64,000 bases of DNA from Harmothoe impar. Its lineage: Eukaryota > Annelida > Polychaeta > Phyllodocida > Polynoidae. A model generated the notes under the pieces. The model was not told the origin of the DNA. It was given only the letters and a program-made list of their open reading frames with translations, and searched no databases. A program made the translations under genes and the position numbers. Shown here piece by piece: positions 43,060-54,200 of the stretch (positions are counted from its first letter, which is position 1; every line of letters begins with the position of its first letter). Where the stretch lies: the NCBI GenBank assembly GCA_947462335.1, contig OX381714.1, forward strand, positions 15,782,618 through 15,846,617. The letters are read 5' to 3'.

Positions 43060-44721
43060 TCAGTCTCTGAGGAGCTTATTTTGTGTACCTCCTCTCCTCT
43101 GAGTATATTCGTCTGGAGCAGCCGGGCGAACTCTGCGCTGCTGTACCTGTTGTGCACGGCGTGCACCAGTGTCACTGTAATCACACTGTACCTTAGAAAC
43201 TCTTGTATAGTTCCATTTCTCCCCATCTATAATAACACAATTACCTTGAATGTCAGTAACCCTTCTTGGTACCAAACAACCCATATCCCCTTTTAAAAGA
43301 GGATTACTGATTCTGACATGATCCCCAACACAAATATTGTGGGCCTGTACTTTAGGCCTGTATGCAGCTTGATAATCTTGAACTTTGTCTTTCTGAAATG
43401 TCTGACTGGCAAAGTCATGTCCTGTTGTCTCCTGTAGTTTGTTCACCGGACGAGTGTAGATACCGCCAGTACCACTCTGTGTATGTCCTACACTTTTACC
43501 CTTGGTTGTGCCCGGAACCGTATTTTGTAGGTGCCGCACTGGGACTGGTGCTTTTCGCACATCGCGTTGAGCTGAAGATGTATTGTCCCTGTGCTGCACA
43601 TGTGGTTCAGAGCATGCCACCTTATCACTCACTCCTCCACCAAGTACACTTGTACACTGATCACTGACCCGTGGAGGAGTCTGAAGAACTGGCTGCATTT
43701 GTGTAGAGTCAAGCAGAACTGATAATTTCCCTTGCGTCGGCCAACCTAGAATGGCGGTTCCTCTCTCCGACACGTACACCTTCTCTACGGTGAACCGCCC
43801 ATTGTGCTCTATGGTAGCCGTGAAGTAGCCTAGCATCGGAATTGGTGCGCCTCCGTACCCACTTGGACGAATATCGCTTTCATGAAGTTCGTAGTGCGAA
43901 TACAGGCCCAAGTACAATGGCTCTGGAATGATTGTAAACATGGAACCAGAGTCCACGAGGACACGCACGGAAATACCTTGTATGAGTATAGTGCACCTTG
44001 GCATTGGAGTTGTACCCATTGAACTTACACTATACACAATCTCCTGAAAGTCATCATCAATTTGATTCACTTTTTCATTTGACCCTGTAGGTTGACTGTA
44101 CTTTGTTTTCTCTGGATGGATTCCTGAACCTGTAAACTTGCTGTCCATCCTACTTACATGTAGAGAAGCACTCTCAAGTCTCCTGGCAATCTGAATGGCT
44201 TGCTCTAGATCTAGGTCTTCTTCCGAATAGAGTCTCTCCCTAATTGTATGACTACTGATCTTCTCTATGAGCTGATCACATACAGCCTCATCCAGAAAAG
44301 CACCAAAGTCACAAGTAGATGCTAGGTCCCTGAGAGCAGCAACATATTCACTGATTGTCTCATCTGGCAATTGTCTTCTATCTCTAAAAATAGCCCTCTC
44401 TGACCTTTTATGCTTTGAAGATTTGAACTCCTTTTCCAGTTTTAATTTGGCCTTTGCCAAGCCAGAAGATCCTGCAGGGTACTCAGTAAGTTCTTTCAAT
44501 TTAGTGTACCTCCTCTGACCCTCAACACCCAAATAATGTAGTAGGATGCATACTTTTCGCTTCATGGGCACTTTGTCAATGTCCGGGGAAGCTTGCAGAA
44601 AATTGTCGAATAGTACAATCCATTCCTCCCATGGAATTGTAGGCCTCCCTGGCACATCTAGAAACTTTGGAATAGGGTCTAGAGGAATGTAAACAGCAGC
44701 CATGGTAACTATTGAAGACAC
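43060..44721 (-). CDS. Gag-aspartic protease fused to an integrase C-terminal remnant
   Basis: Polyprotein ORF of 553 codons from the first ATG. The second ATG (residue 7, at 44703) sits in a better context (TTACCATGG) and is the likelier start. Residues about 25-190 resemble a Gypsy Gag core: a WEEWIVLFDNF segment, basic helices, then a Leu-rich region. No CCHC zinc knuckle is visible between Gag and protease. Residues about 230-330 are a retropepsin-like domain with VLVDSGSMFTIIP (the catalytic D-S-G at 257-259) and an ILGWPTQ segment near the end. Residues 340-440 are low-similarity linker. Residues about 443-510 (KVQDYQAAYRPK, then VGDHVRISNP) resemble the small beta-barrel region at the C-terminus of Gypsy integrases, followed by an RVRPAAPDEY tail. 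RT, RNase H and the DDE core, which would lie between, are missing without a stop or visible frameshift, so an in-frame deletion is inferred. Expression would be from the 5' LTR. Confidence 0.88.
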   Translation of the reverse strand: MSSIVTMAAVYIPLDPIPKFLDVPGRPTIPWEEWIVLFDNFLQASPDIDKVPMKRKVCILLHYLGVEGQRRYTKLKELTEYPAGSSGLAKAKLKLEKEFKSSKHKRSERAIFRDRRQLPDETISEYVAALRDLASTCDFGAFLDEAVCDQLIEKISSHTIRERLYSEEDLDLEQAIQIARRLESASLHVSRMDSKFTGSGIHPEKTKYSQPTGSNEKVNQIDDDFQEIVYSVSSMGTTPMPRCTILIQGISVRVLVDSGSMFTIIPEPLYLGLYSHYELHESDIRPSGYGGAPIPMLGYFTATIEHNGRFTVEKVYVSERGTAILGWPTQGKLSVLLDSTQMQPVLQTPPRVSDQCTSVLGGGVSDKVACSEPHVQHRDNTSSAQRDVRKAPVPVRHLQNTVPGTTKGKSVGHTQSGTGGIYTRPVNKLQETTGHDFASQTFQKDKVQDYQAAYRPKVQAHNICVGDHVRISNPLLKGDMGCLVPRRVTDIQGNCVIIDGEKWNYTRVSKVQCDYSDTGARRAQQVQQRRVRPAAPDEYTQRRGGTQNKLLRD

Positions 44722-45639
44722 TGTAAATGTACTGTAAAACTGTAGCCTGCACTATTGTAGTACAGTGAAGCTTGTAACAATGTAGGCTGTAGAGAAAACG
44801 AGTGTGCTGTAATGTGGAGGCAAACTCGCTGAACACTGTCACTCTACTAAACTATATCACCTCACAATATCACTCACAATGTCTCCACATATAGGCCTAC
44901 CTGTATACGTTGTAGAGCAGTGTAATGCCACTAGCAATGTAGGCTATATATAAACTCTTTGCAAATATGAACACACATACATTCGATATGAGAGTGATTG
45001 CTGTAGACTATGGTCATCAAATATAACACACTCCTGAAACTCTGTGGCCTTGTAGATTGTAGCACAGTAGGAATATATTATATAGCCTAGCAATAGGCCT
45101 AAACAGCAGACTCATTGACCAGTTGATGTACCCGATTGGCACTGTAAACTGCCCAGATCACTGAGTGTAGAATAGTTGTAGGCCATGAGGCTATTGACAC
45201 TGTAGCCATAAGATAGCTGTAACCGATTTTTTAGCACTGTATTAGCGTAGGCTAGTCTGTAGTTTACTGTACCGGTATCCAGTAGACGTGTAGGCTTGTA
45301 CTGTCCATGGACCAATGTAAGCTACCAGTATCATACCTGCAGGGCATAGGCCTAGGCTATATCAGAGGAAGGTCGTAGCTGTAGTCGTAGAGCATGCATG
45401 TAGATCTAGGTACAGTAGAGTCGTAACTCTGTCTGCCAGTAGTCGGTGCGGTAGAAACCGTAGGGTCTACTCTGAGCTGGGCTAAGTAGGGACAAGTAGG
45501 GACAAGTAGAGTCGGTGGTAAAGTAGCCGGACAGCAGTGGCCCTTTACCAGCATTCTGCGAAGCTGTCACCTGCACAATCCAACTGAATCAAACCTCCCA
45601 GCAACCTACCAGCGTAGATTCGTCTATCTCGTCGCCATT
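44722..45639 (-). other. Leader region of the LTR element
   Basis: About 0.9 kb between the 5' LTR and Gag with no long ORF. It contains reiterated short words such as TGTAGGCT and TAGCCTA. In such elements this stretch normally carries packaging and dimerisation signals. The minus-strand ORFs of 65 and 67 codons here look like chance. Confidence 0.6.
45620..45637 (-). other. Probable primer-binding site
   Basis: Two bases after the 5' LTR the minus strand reads TGGCGACGAGATAGACG. TGG pairs with the universal CCA end of a tRNA, and the position is standard for LTR elements. I cannot say which tRNA is used. Confidence 0.6.
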
Positions 45640-45800
45640 TGATGTATCTTGCATGTGTAGAATGTATGTAAAGTGTAGTTATTGATTGAAGAACTCAGAA
45701 TACGATGTAGATCGTCCGAAGACCGGAAGTAGAGTCTCGATCTTGTTTCTGCCTTTATTAACCAGCGAGTGTTACCCGGTCGATTTCCCGCGCCACAACA
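45640..45800 (-). repeat. 5' LTR of the Gypsy-type element
   Basis: This 161-bp repeat is identical to the copy at 42700-42860. Read on the minus strand it starts TGTTGTGG and ends CATCA. An AATAAA polyadenylation signal lies at 45754-45759 on the minus strand. It is followed directly by the target duplication ATTAT. At 161 bp it is short for a Gypsy LTR. Confidence 0.93.
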
Positions 45801-46083
45801 ATTATCAACCCATTCATAGTAGTGCACCAGTTATATCCAGCAGCACTATGATAATCAATAACAAGTAGACCCGAATATCGTTTATTGGTTTCCAATGACT
45901 GGGCACTATAAAGATACACACCTAAATCATACATTCTATTGAGGTATTCTGTGGTAGGGGATTATTTAGGTTCTGGACCCGGCCTGTCGTGTAAGGAGGT
46001 ATCAATGGCCTGGGGCAGGCGTGAGAACTAGCAGCTGCCCCCTGCCACAATCATACCCCCCCCCCCCCCCCACACACACACAT

Positions 46084-46345
46084 ATCACCCTGTAAAGGCC
46101 GCATGGTGCTTTAATGTGCGATGCCATATTTTGTCATAATGCATCAATGCAACCCTTGCAAATCTATACTGGGCCTGGGCTGCATCCCGAGGCTGCATCC
46201 ATGTATCGTGCCATCCTATAGGGTTGATGCATTCCCAGAGGCTCAGTACGATGCATAAATGCGAGTAGACTCTCCAGGGCTGTATTCATGCATCATGACG
46301 ATAAAGAGCATGATGCATTACAGCACTATGCGGACCTTAAGGGTA
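46084..46345. mobile_element. MITE family A, copy 12
   Basis: Left CACCCTGTAAAGGCCGCATGG, right CACTATGCGGACCTTAAGGG. Centre ATAGGGTTGATGCATTCCC. Its left boundary abuts a C14 tract followed by CA repeats. Confidence 0.86.
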
Positions 46346-46559
46346 AACCAGCCCCTCACATCCCAATACCTCCCTCACCCCTTCTCCTCCTCCTCCTCCT
46401 CACCTCCAGCCTAGAGGTTTATTCAGGTAGGTTTTATAACCACTTCAGCCAATCAATAACCCTCCTCCTGCCTCTCCTCCAGGCATATCACTGGCCATTT
46501 TCGCCCTCTTGTAAAAGATTATTGGATCTGTTTCCCCTTCCATGCCTTTTTCTCATCAG

Positions 46560-46656
46560 GGTGGGATTATGCAGGAAGGTCTACCACCCAGCACTGTTCT
46601 GCCGCTTTGAGGACATGCTCTGCTGCTGTGGTATCGAGATGGAGATTGTCCCCTAG
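46560..46656 (+). CDS. Candidate terminal coding exon with Cys-rich tail
   Basis: A long pyrimidine tract and AG (TTTTTCTCATCAG) end at 46559. The exon continues in phase 2 for 32 codons to TAG (46654-46656), giving GLCRKVYHPALFCRFEDMLC then CCGIEMEIVP. The CCC cluster near the end could be a palmitoylation site, as in membrane-protein tails, but that is inference. Upstream exons are not identified. An alternative acceptor lies at CTCCTCCAG near 46482. Confidence 0.38.
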
Positions 46657-46782
46657 TAGTATCATGCTCTAATGATGTTATTATTTGGCTACGACTTAAA
46701 CCCCCACCGCCCCTATTTATAGGGCTGAGTACCTGTCCTGACCCCACTCTGACTGTCGTTGGAGGGGTACCGAGATTTTCGC

Positions 46783-46883
46783 CTTCAAACCCTTATAATG
46801 GCCGCTCTAATGTGATATGCCTGGGGGCGGCATGCACGCATAATAAAACAAGCACATTAAAGAAAATGCTTCCCTTAAATGGT
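46783..46883. mobile_element. MITE family A, copy 13 (short relic)
   Basis: About 100 bp: CTTATAATGGCCGCTCTAATG at left and AGCACATTAAAG...CCCTTAAATGG at right. The inner palindromes have been lost. Confidence 0.65.
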
Positions 46884-47487
46884 TAACGAGCACGTTATTA
46901 CACTGAACATTGTGCATTATACCTCACATCGTTCGTGAGCATGTAGCAATGTATTATGTGCAGCAATACATTGAATTGGTATGAACAATGCTGGAGCCAA
47001 CCTCTGCACAATACAGTCATTGTGCCTCACACCAGGCAATGCTATACTGTAACACCCATCAGCCATACACAATTATAACGGCATTGATCTGCATGGTGGC
47101 ATGGAAATGGACTTTGCTGTTAGGACATACACTCCCTATATTATCAACCGAACAAAACAATATGCAAGAGTTACTCTTGCAAATCATGTTGTTAGGTTCC
47201 TCAGTATGATGCAGAACTGAGGGTTATACACAGAAGATAATTACAAGCATGCCTTGGATGAGGTCTTCTCACAGACCCACAGCATTGAGACATCTCCCTT
47301 AGTTCGGCTATTGAAATGTCCCCGCACCTTGTGAGACAGGGAGTCCCAGCCCTCAGCAAAAGCAGTTTAGTTTAATTGAAAATCTTGTTTGATATCAACA
47401 GTGGTTCTCACAGCCAGGGTCCCCGCGCCCCTCTGTAGAACAAACACGGCCAGAACAGATCCCATTTAGCGCCTGCCCCTCAGGATT

Positions 47488-47745
47488 AATCCTTTAAGGG
47501 TTGCATAGTGCTTAAATGTATAATGCCCTTTGCTGTCATGATGCTCGAATGCAGGCCTGGTGAGTCTATTATCCAGGGCTGCTTTCATGCATCATGCCGA
47601 CTCTTTGGGAGTGCATCAAACCCATAGGGTTGCCCTGATGCTTGAATGCAACCTGGCAGGTCACTCATCAGGGCTGCTTTCATGTATTATAACATTGAGG
47701 GGCATACTGCATTAAAGCACTATGTGGCCCCTTAGGATTAAAGAA
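47488..47745. mobile_element. MITE family A, copy 14
   Basis: Left ATCCTTTAAGGGTTGCATAG, right CACTATGTGGCCCCTTAGGAT. Centre TGGGAGTGCATCAAACCCATA. Both palindromes are degraded. Confidence 0.87.
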
Positions 47746-48362
47746 AAAGATCCTCGTCTCACTCAATCAACTGCATCTCTGGAAAAACTACCCCCCTCCT
47801 TCTCCCTCCCTTCCAGCTTCCACTGCATAGAACACTCTCATTTCACCAGCACTGTTTATTCCCACTGATGCATGTGATTAATTGTGGACCGGTTCCTTGA
47901 AGAACTCTTAGAAGTAAGTATGATGCCGGTGATGGTGAGATTGGAGGTACATTGTATAGGTTCTTGAGTGATTACCCTGCCAGTGTTGTTATTAATTTTC
48001 CAGATTTGATATTGGTTTTTGAAATTTATTTTGTTTTATACATGGGAGTTCTAGGTATTAATCAATGTAGAGTCTAGATCTAAGCTACATTAAATATCTA
48101 TGATCAAATTAGTCGGTGTTATATGAATATGTGTTAATGAGTTTTCGTCAAATTAATTTTGATGATAATTGATGGCCTCTGATGGTGGCCCACATTAACC
48201 ACGTTACAGAACAGGAACATGCACTGATGTATTGTGGGGGCGATAACCAATATTGTACATGAACTGTGTTTGCCTGAACTAGCACCCGAGGGTTTATTGA
48301 AATCAATTTTCCCTTATACCCCAGCGCTTATACGAAACCAGCACATAATTGGACCAGAATAT

Positions 48363-48537
48363 CAGGGGCGGACTCAGGAATTTGAAAGGGGGGGTCCACC
48401 AAACACCAAAGTACCGAAAAATGACGCGCCGCGACTCACGGCGGATCAAATTATCATTAAAAAAATCTAAATTGTTTCCAAAAGGGGGGGGGGGGTCCGG
48501 AACCCCAGGACCCCCCCCCCCCCTGGATCCGCCCCTG
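48363..48537 (+). mobile_element. MITE family B, copy 1 (CAGGGGCGGA ends)
   Basis: Ends CAGGGGCGGACTCAGG and CCTGGATCCGCCCCTG, with a clean 5-bp duplication AATAT (48358-48362, 48538-48542). The interior carries GTCCACCAAACACCAAAGTAC, GCGCCGCGACTCACGGCG and G/C homopolymers. The same sequence is found inverted at 52470-52639. Both strands are short-ORF rich without a protein. MITEs with these ends occur in several animal groups. Confidence 0.85.
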
Positions 48538-49439
48538 AATATAGCGCATTGATTTAATTTGATACCCATGTTCTCCCGGGGCGTATTCGAGACCAGCGCC
48601 TTGTTTTAGACTCGGCCCTTATACATGCTGAGATTGTAGCCTACACTTTTATAGCATGGACCTTGTATTATAAGAGCTAACAATGTAACGTGGCCTGGTG
48701 AATCGATCAACCAATTTTATTTCATATAGCTATAGTAGTTGCCACACCTATTATATACATGTACCATTACCCACTTGCCTAGGTGCTCCTACTCTCCATA
48801 GAGCTTTTATTAATTTATTGACAAGGTCAGAAGAGCTAATAAATTTCCTCTAGTCCTAATATTTGTGATTGCGCTGCAGCCTTGGTTAGCTCAGCACACA
48901 CACTAATATTGGCTGAACGCACCCTTTGTCATTATAAATGTTAGACTCTGACCGACCACAAGTCAATGTGGATTTTGTGATGGACTTGGAGCAGCTCATG
49001 GTGCGGGCTGAGCAACTCGCACTAAACGTCCAGGCCGATGTTAAAATATGTAACTGTAGACCCTTGATATTAGAAAAATAATTTACTTAGTGATTTCTTT
49101 CAATATACATCCTATGCAGGCCATAATATTTGGTTTTTAGTTTATATCCTGCCAATACAATAGGTCTAGGCCCTACCTCTACATGCCAACTTAGCTGGGG
49201 AAATTCCCCCCATATATACATTGCTCTCTATTATTTTAGCTAGCTAGATAGAATGGGAGGTTCGTACTGGGACCGTTGTAAAGGAGCTGTATGTGAATAT
49301 GGGGCACTTGGGTTATATAAAGCACAGACCATCCCCTATAGCTCCCCCTCAGACTTCCACTGTATGGGTAGCAAGAGTTGGGTGTTTTAGTTTCAGAAGG
49401 AGGCTCAGCTGTGCAGCACTCAGGTGGTAAGGGGATCCC

Positions 49440-49945
49440 TCCTCCAGCCTCCACAACACGTGGTCAACATGGGCGATAATAGGGTCTGTAACACGTGTGC
49501 TGAATGTTAGTCGTGTTACCTACCCGGCCCGCCATGTTTTGGGTCAATACAGACACACACTAATGAAACATGAGTGCTCTTATGTCACCGCCTTGTCTGC
49601 ACTAATTATCGCCCACCAGCTACGGCCTTTCTCCGCCTCCAACACAGGAGAATACCCTCTGGATGTTGAGGACAAAAGCGCGGGTACAAGCGACCACTTC
49701 CGGACCCAGCAGCCACCACTACTCAAGCAAGCCAATCGGTGATGGCGTTACATTGGACGCTCGGCGGTCGATCGAGAAGTGAGTGGTGTGTGTATCGAGG
49801 CCTCTCATTGGTTGAAGGGAGCTGAAGCTGGTTCCTGACGACTGTTTGGCTCCCAAATAAAGCCCGGCCTGTCCTTCGCTGGTTACATTGCAGATCGATG
49901 GCCGCAATCAATAAGGTCTGGATCGAATCCAAACCAGACGACATT
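49440..49945. promoter_or_regulatory. Regulatory island with paired GGGCGATAA words
   Basis: ATGGGCGATAATAG (49471) and AATTATCGCCCAC (49604-49616) lie in opposite orientation, with CAACACGTGGTC, CCACTTCCGGAC (ETS), two CCAAT-type boxes (AGCCAATCGG, CTCATTGGTTG) and CCAGACGACATTT (49934). No TATA or convincing ORF. Confidence 0.48.
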
Positions 49946-51149
49946 TATATATTACCATCCAGAAAGGTAGCATAATAAACAACCATCTTCTTAATCTGAG
50001 CATGGGGCCTAGGACCCTTCTAGGACTTGGGGAATGTGATTTGGGGCACCAATGGCAGTCTTTCAGTGTAATAGACGGTGGGCTCAATGCTTTCATTCTG
50101 ACCATTTTTATTTTCCACCCTTTCTGCATGTGGAGGAAACAGAAGAGGGGCAAGGAGGAGTGGTTTTCTTTTTATAAGGTCCTTGGTTTGCTTTGTTTAG
50201 GACGATTGTAAATATAGAGATGACCTTGGAGGAGGGTTTGACGTTGCAGCATGCCCTTGACACGCTCAGCTAAAGAAAATGTCTAAGAGGAATACTGTCA
50301 AATCACTTTAATATCAAGAAATCAAGAACTATCAATGGTTCACCGGCTTTCAGCTTTATTATTAGAAAAGACGATAGCTCAGCCACATATATGCTGTAGG
50401 AATACATACATCAGATTAACTGCCACATTCTGGCAGTCCTTGCAGTCATCGAAGAAAGCCTTTTAGAAGATCTTTGAGACACCATTGAGAAGCATGAACA
50501 ATGGTACGAAAAACCAAAATGGTGCCTTGCCACACCCAAAGCTATGTATTTTTTTGATTTTGCAGTGCGTATTTATTCATCAGATGATTTTTCAAAATAC
50601 AACAATCAAAAATAAACATGTGAGCTTCATGGCGTTACATATCCAAATTTGTCACAATGTGTAGGGTCTAGTGCCCTCTCTTTTTTAATGATTTATAACA
50701 CTTAATTATAAATAAAGACAGCCTTTAAGACTGATAACTTTACGCAATAGGCACTAACAGGTGTACCTTGTATGATTAGTGGTCTTATACATCAGACCGT
50801 ATATGTGATAGGTGTATTATGTATGCAGAATACTAACATGAATTCATATTTCCTTGACTCACACTCACACTTCATGGACGTGTTGTATACCTCCAAGAGG
50901 AGGGAACAGCGCGGCATTAAGGCTGCCGTCTGTGGAAAATAATGGGACCCTAAGCTTAGCCCACCAATACATGTGTATAATAGAGGTTGGTCATTAGCTC
51001 ATATGACTGCTTTGTTAACAGCTCACGAATGACAGTAGATACACTATGTTTTACAAAGGGGTATAGACATCCATAAGTATATGACTGCTATTCCTGGAAG
51101 ATATATAAAGAATAAAGTTCCATGAACTGACTATCTGCTGAAAATACCA
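49946..51149. other. AT-rich gene-free stretch
   Basis: Opposing ORFs of 69 and 81 codons at 49908-50211 overlap and lack support. No repeats identified. Confidence 0.5.
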
Positions 51150-51365
51150 CATGTGACGCAGTGTAAAATATGAAGACCAAAAGTGAGCAATATAACATAG
51201 TAGAGCTATACTTGTGTCTCAAATGGTTTCTATGTAGAACAGTACACATTATGATTATTCCCTAGAAAAAAGAAAAAAAATATGGGTAAAAGTAGCACAT
51301 GAGAGGCAATGTAAAATGTGAAGACCCAAACTGAGCAATGTATAATTATCAAATAGTCGAGCTAC
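51150..51365 (+). repeat. Diverged direct duplication beside the TA-flanked element
   Basis: Two similar segments (about 51150-51212 and 51295-51364) share GCARTGTAAAATRTGAAGACC, then AGCAAT...ATAGTMGAGCTA. The spacing is about 145 bp. Origin unknown. Confidence 0.6.
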
Positions 51366-52282
51366 AGGGTAAGCTCACCTATTTCCGACCTACCACCATG
51401 TGTCGACCACCTACAGCATCATCTTGTCAAGTCACCATGGTACACTGAGTATCATTACTTTATTGGGAGGGAAATTGAATTGTTTGTACATTGTACTGTA
51501 GCATCATTCTTTGCACTTTTCCTTTTTTTGATATACATACAATGCACTGAAGTGAGACTGTATGACCTGTTTTGATGTTAGAGATATCAAGAATTCTCCA
51601 TAAATGTCTGACTTTAGGGCCCGTTTGTGTCGATTTGCTTTCATCAATTTACTCTTTCAAGATTTTATAAGAATGGATGCACATCTTATGAAGATGAATC
51701 AAATGCATTTTTAAAAGAATATTTTTATGAATCATTGAGAGACCTCATTCATTGAAATTAAGTGATTTCACCATAAAGCGACCACAATTTCACCATAAGA
51801 CGACCTATATCTACAGTGTATTAGCTGGGCCCTCACAGTAATGGTGATTCCATAAGGGATCCTACATAGTATACCTACCTTTTGCAGTGTCCAAAGATCA
51901 AGGAAAATGAAGTTTGAGTGGCAAATAATAACTTAACATAATTCTACTATAATTTTTCTAATTAAATCAAGTTGGTGTAAATGTTAATTTAGATGGCATC
52001 ATATTATTTTGATTGAGCTAAAACTGGTCGACTCTAGGGCAGTTTTGGTCGACACTGGGTGAAAATAGGCCATTTGAGATTTTCTAATGTGAGGACAGTG
52101 TTCTACAAATAATATTTTTTATGAAATAATAAAATATAAGTATTTTAGATCTTTGAATCGTTATCTGTCGTCTGGTACAGTATGCAAGCTGTCAAATCTA
52201 TATTACATAACATTATCAAGCATCTTCTGATGGTCATGAAAAACTGTGACGGGAAGGGTCGACTTATGGTGAACCTACCCTA
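51365..52282. mobile_element. 918-bp non-autonomous TA-flanked DNA transposon
   Basis: Imperfect terminal inverted repeats AGGGTAAGCTCACCTAT and (reverse complement of the right end) AGGGTAGGTTCACCATA lie one base inside flanking TA dinucleotides (51363-51364, 52283-52284). The words GTCGACC and CACCATAAGNCGACC recur inside both ends and in the interior (about 51760-51810, 52020-52060). TA duplication suggests Tc1/mariner. The interior is AT-rich with no transposase. Confidence 0.7.
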
Positions 52283-52469
52283 TACCTGTGACACAAGTAG
52301 CTTAGATGTAGCATAGGACACATATTAAAGATGCCCTAGAAAATGAAGAAAATATAGATAGAAAGACAAAACCCTCTCCACCCACCTTCTGGAGGACACA
52401 ATTGTCGATCTGTACTGGAGACGCTCCTCCAGGCCGTGTTGTGCCTTTGATGAGGGGGTGGTAGAAAGT

Positions 52470-52639
52470 CAGGGGCGGATCCAGGGGGGGAGTCCAGGGG
52501 GTCCGGACCCCCCCCTTTTGGAAAAAAATTTAGATTTTTTTATTGATAATTTGATACGCCGCGAGTCGCGGCGCGTCACTTTTCGGTACTTTGGTGTTTG
52601 GTGGACCCCCCCCTTTTCAAATTCCTGGGTCCGCCCCTG
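52470..52639 (-). mobile_element. MITE family B, copy 2 (inverted)
   Basis: Reverse complement of the 48363-48537 copy: CAGGGGCGGATCCAGG at left, CCTGGGTCCGCCCCTG at right, with GCCGCGAGTCGCGGCG in the middle. GAAAG lies close to both ends, an imperfect candidate duplication. Confidence 0.83.
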
Positions 52640-53897
52640 GAAAGGGAGGTGGTAGGAGGGGATCCGGTCCTCGCACCCCGGGTACTAAGGGGACACCATC
52701 CACGTTGAGACCTTAACTGAATACATTTCCTTTTCATGAATGTTCGGCTGAGAAATGTCCCCTTTTTTTTTGAAAAACACTGAGGCCTCGGCCTCAAAAG
52801 GACCCCTGTTTCTGAAAAAGAGAGCAGGGACTTTTGGTAAATGGAAAGTTAGTATATAGAAGCGGTATTACTCATTTGTATACATTGTCAACATACACCT
52901 TTTAGATTTCTACAAATTTAGATTTAGAAAATATACCCTTTAATAGAAATAAACAAAAAAAAAGCGGCTTTCTTTTTGGGAAAGCACCAATTTTTCTGCA
53001 AGAAAGAGGCTGTAAAACTGCCACTATTTTCTCATCTTAGGGAACGTGGATGGTGTCTGATGAGGGGACTGAGTGCGGGGACTGGGGGTGGTAGGGGATA
53101 GTAGGGGTGGTAGGTAGATAACGTGATCAGGACTGCTCCAGGGGCATATAGATGGCACCGTGGAGGTGGCGGGGGATTGGATCAGCAGAGGTCAGGTTTA
53201 CACATGTACCTGTGAGGGTCACATGACCTTTGTTCTGTCACATGACCCAGTTTCCTCCAGTACCTGGAGGCGGGGAGGGGCTCTCCTAGGTTTGGGTCTC
53301 TCAGATATAGAGACGCCTCCAGGGGGTGGGTCCAGATCCCGTATCACTCCAGGTGTAAATATATTGAAAAACACCTTAAATGCAAATCTATTTTATTAAG
53401 GTTAAAGATCATATTTGTAGGTGTATTAGCAGTGAGGAAGTAATATTGGCAATCCTTCATAGAACAGTTCTCTTTGTATTTGTACCTTTTAATCTGTAGG
53501 GTCGTGTGATATTATGTCTTGACACAGTGTATCTAAATGCGACCTTTTTCTCAGGTACTCGTACAATGTAATCCTTTAGATAGATAGAAATACACGATCC
53601 CTTCTCCACGTGCTAAACGGATAAGGCACTGGGGGAAGCTGTAGACATGTGAAAGGTGGGAGGTGCTAGAGGTGAGAGAATAGGGTCGTGGTGCAGTGTA
53701 TAGCGACAGCAGCAGCCACCGCCAATGATCCTTTGAACCTAAACCTACCACTTTGATGCCCTCAAGACATACTTTCATGAACGAACCCAGCTCCCCTATC
53801 GCCCTCCTGCTCCCATAACCCGACCTCCTACGCACTCCCTACCTTGCTACAACGCCCCCCCCCCCCGCCCCCACTCCCCACCACCCCTTCCCGTCAT
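52640..53897. other. Gene-free stretch
   Basis: Contains CACATGACCTTTG and CACATGACCCAG near 53220-53250, GC-richer 53150-53340, and C-rich sequence ending in an 11-base C tract at 53857. No exon supported. Confidence 0.45.
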
Positions 53898-54150
53898 CTA
53901 CCCCTTTAAGGACGGCATAATGCATTAATGCATCATGCCCTTGGCTGTCATGATGCATGAATGCAGCCCCAGCGAGTAACTCACCAGTGCTGCATTCAAG
54001 CATCATGCCAACCCTACATGGTCCAGACACTCTGGAAGGGTCGGCATGATGTATCATTGCAGCCCTGGCGAGTTACTCGCCGGGGCTGCATTGATGCATC
54101 ATGACGACAAATGTCACCTTTTAGCGACATCCGTCCTCAAAGGGCTACAG
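53898..54150. mobile_element. MITE family A, copy 15 (well preserved)
   Basis: Left ACCCCTTTAAGGACGGCATAA, right ATCCGTCCTCAAAGGGC. The second palindrome is nearly perfect (GCAGCCCTGGCGAGTTACTC then GCCGGGGCTGC). A good reference copy. Confidence 0.9.
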
Positions 54151-54174
54151 TGAGGTACGGCCGCTAGTTGCTGA

Positions 54175-54200
54175 CAGTGCTTTTTAGCGCATGCGCACCG
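54175..54200. promoter_or_regulatory. NRF1-like site
   Basis: TTTAGCGCATGCGCACCG carries the NRF1 consensus GCGCATGCGC. It is followed by GTTGTCTGCTTAC, a one-base variant of the GTCGTCTGC word, just outside MITE copy 15. Confidence 0.45.

Larger units (their letters stand above)
42700..45800 (-). mobile_element. Young Ty3/Gypsy-type LTR retrotransposon lacking reverse transcriptase
   Basis: Two direct 161-bp repeats bound the element. They begin TG and end CA on the coding (minus) strand and show no differences on base-by-base comparison. The insertion is flanked by the 5-bp duplication ATTAT (42695-42699 and 45801-45805). A TGG-starting primer-binding site lies two bases inside the 5' LTR and a purine run abuts the 3' LTR. 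The internal part holds a leader of about 0.9 kb and one long ORF (Gag, aspartic protease, integrase tail). Reverse transcriptase, RNase H and the integrase core are absent, so I infer it was mobilised in trans by an autonomous relative. Identical LTRs imply recent insertion. The Gypsy assignment rests on the Gag-PR character and the integrase-tail resemblance. Confidence 0.93.
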
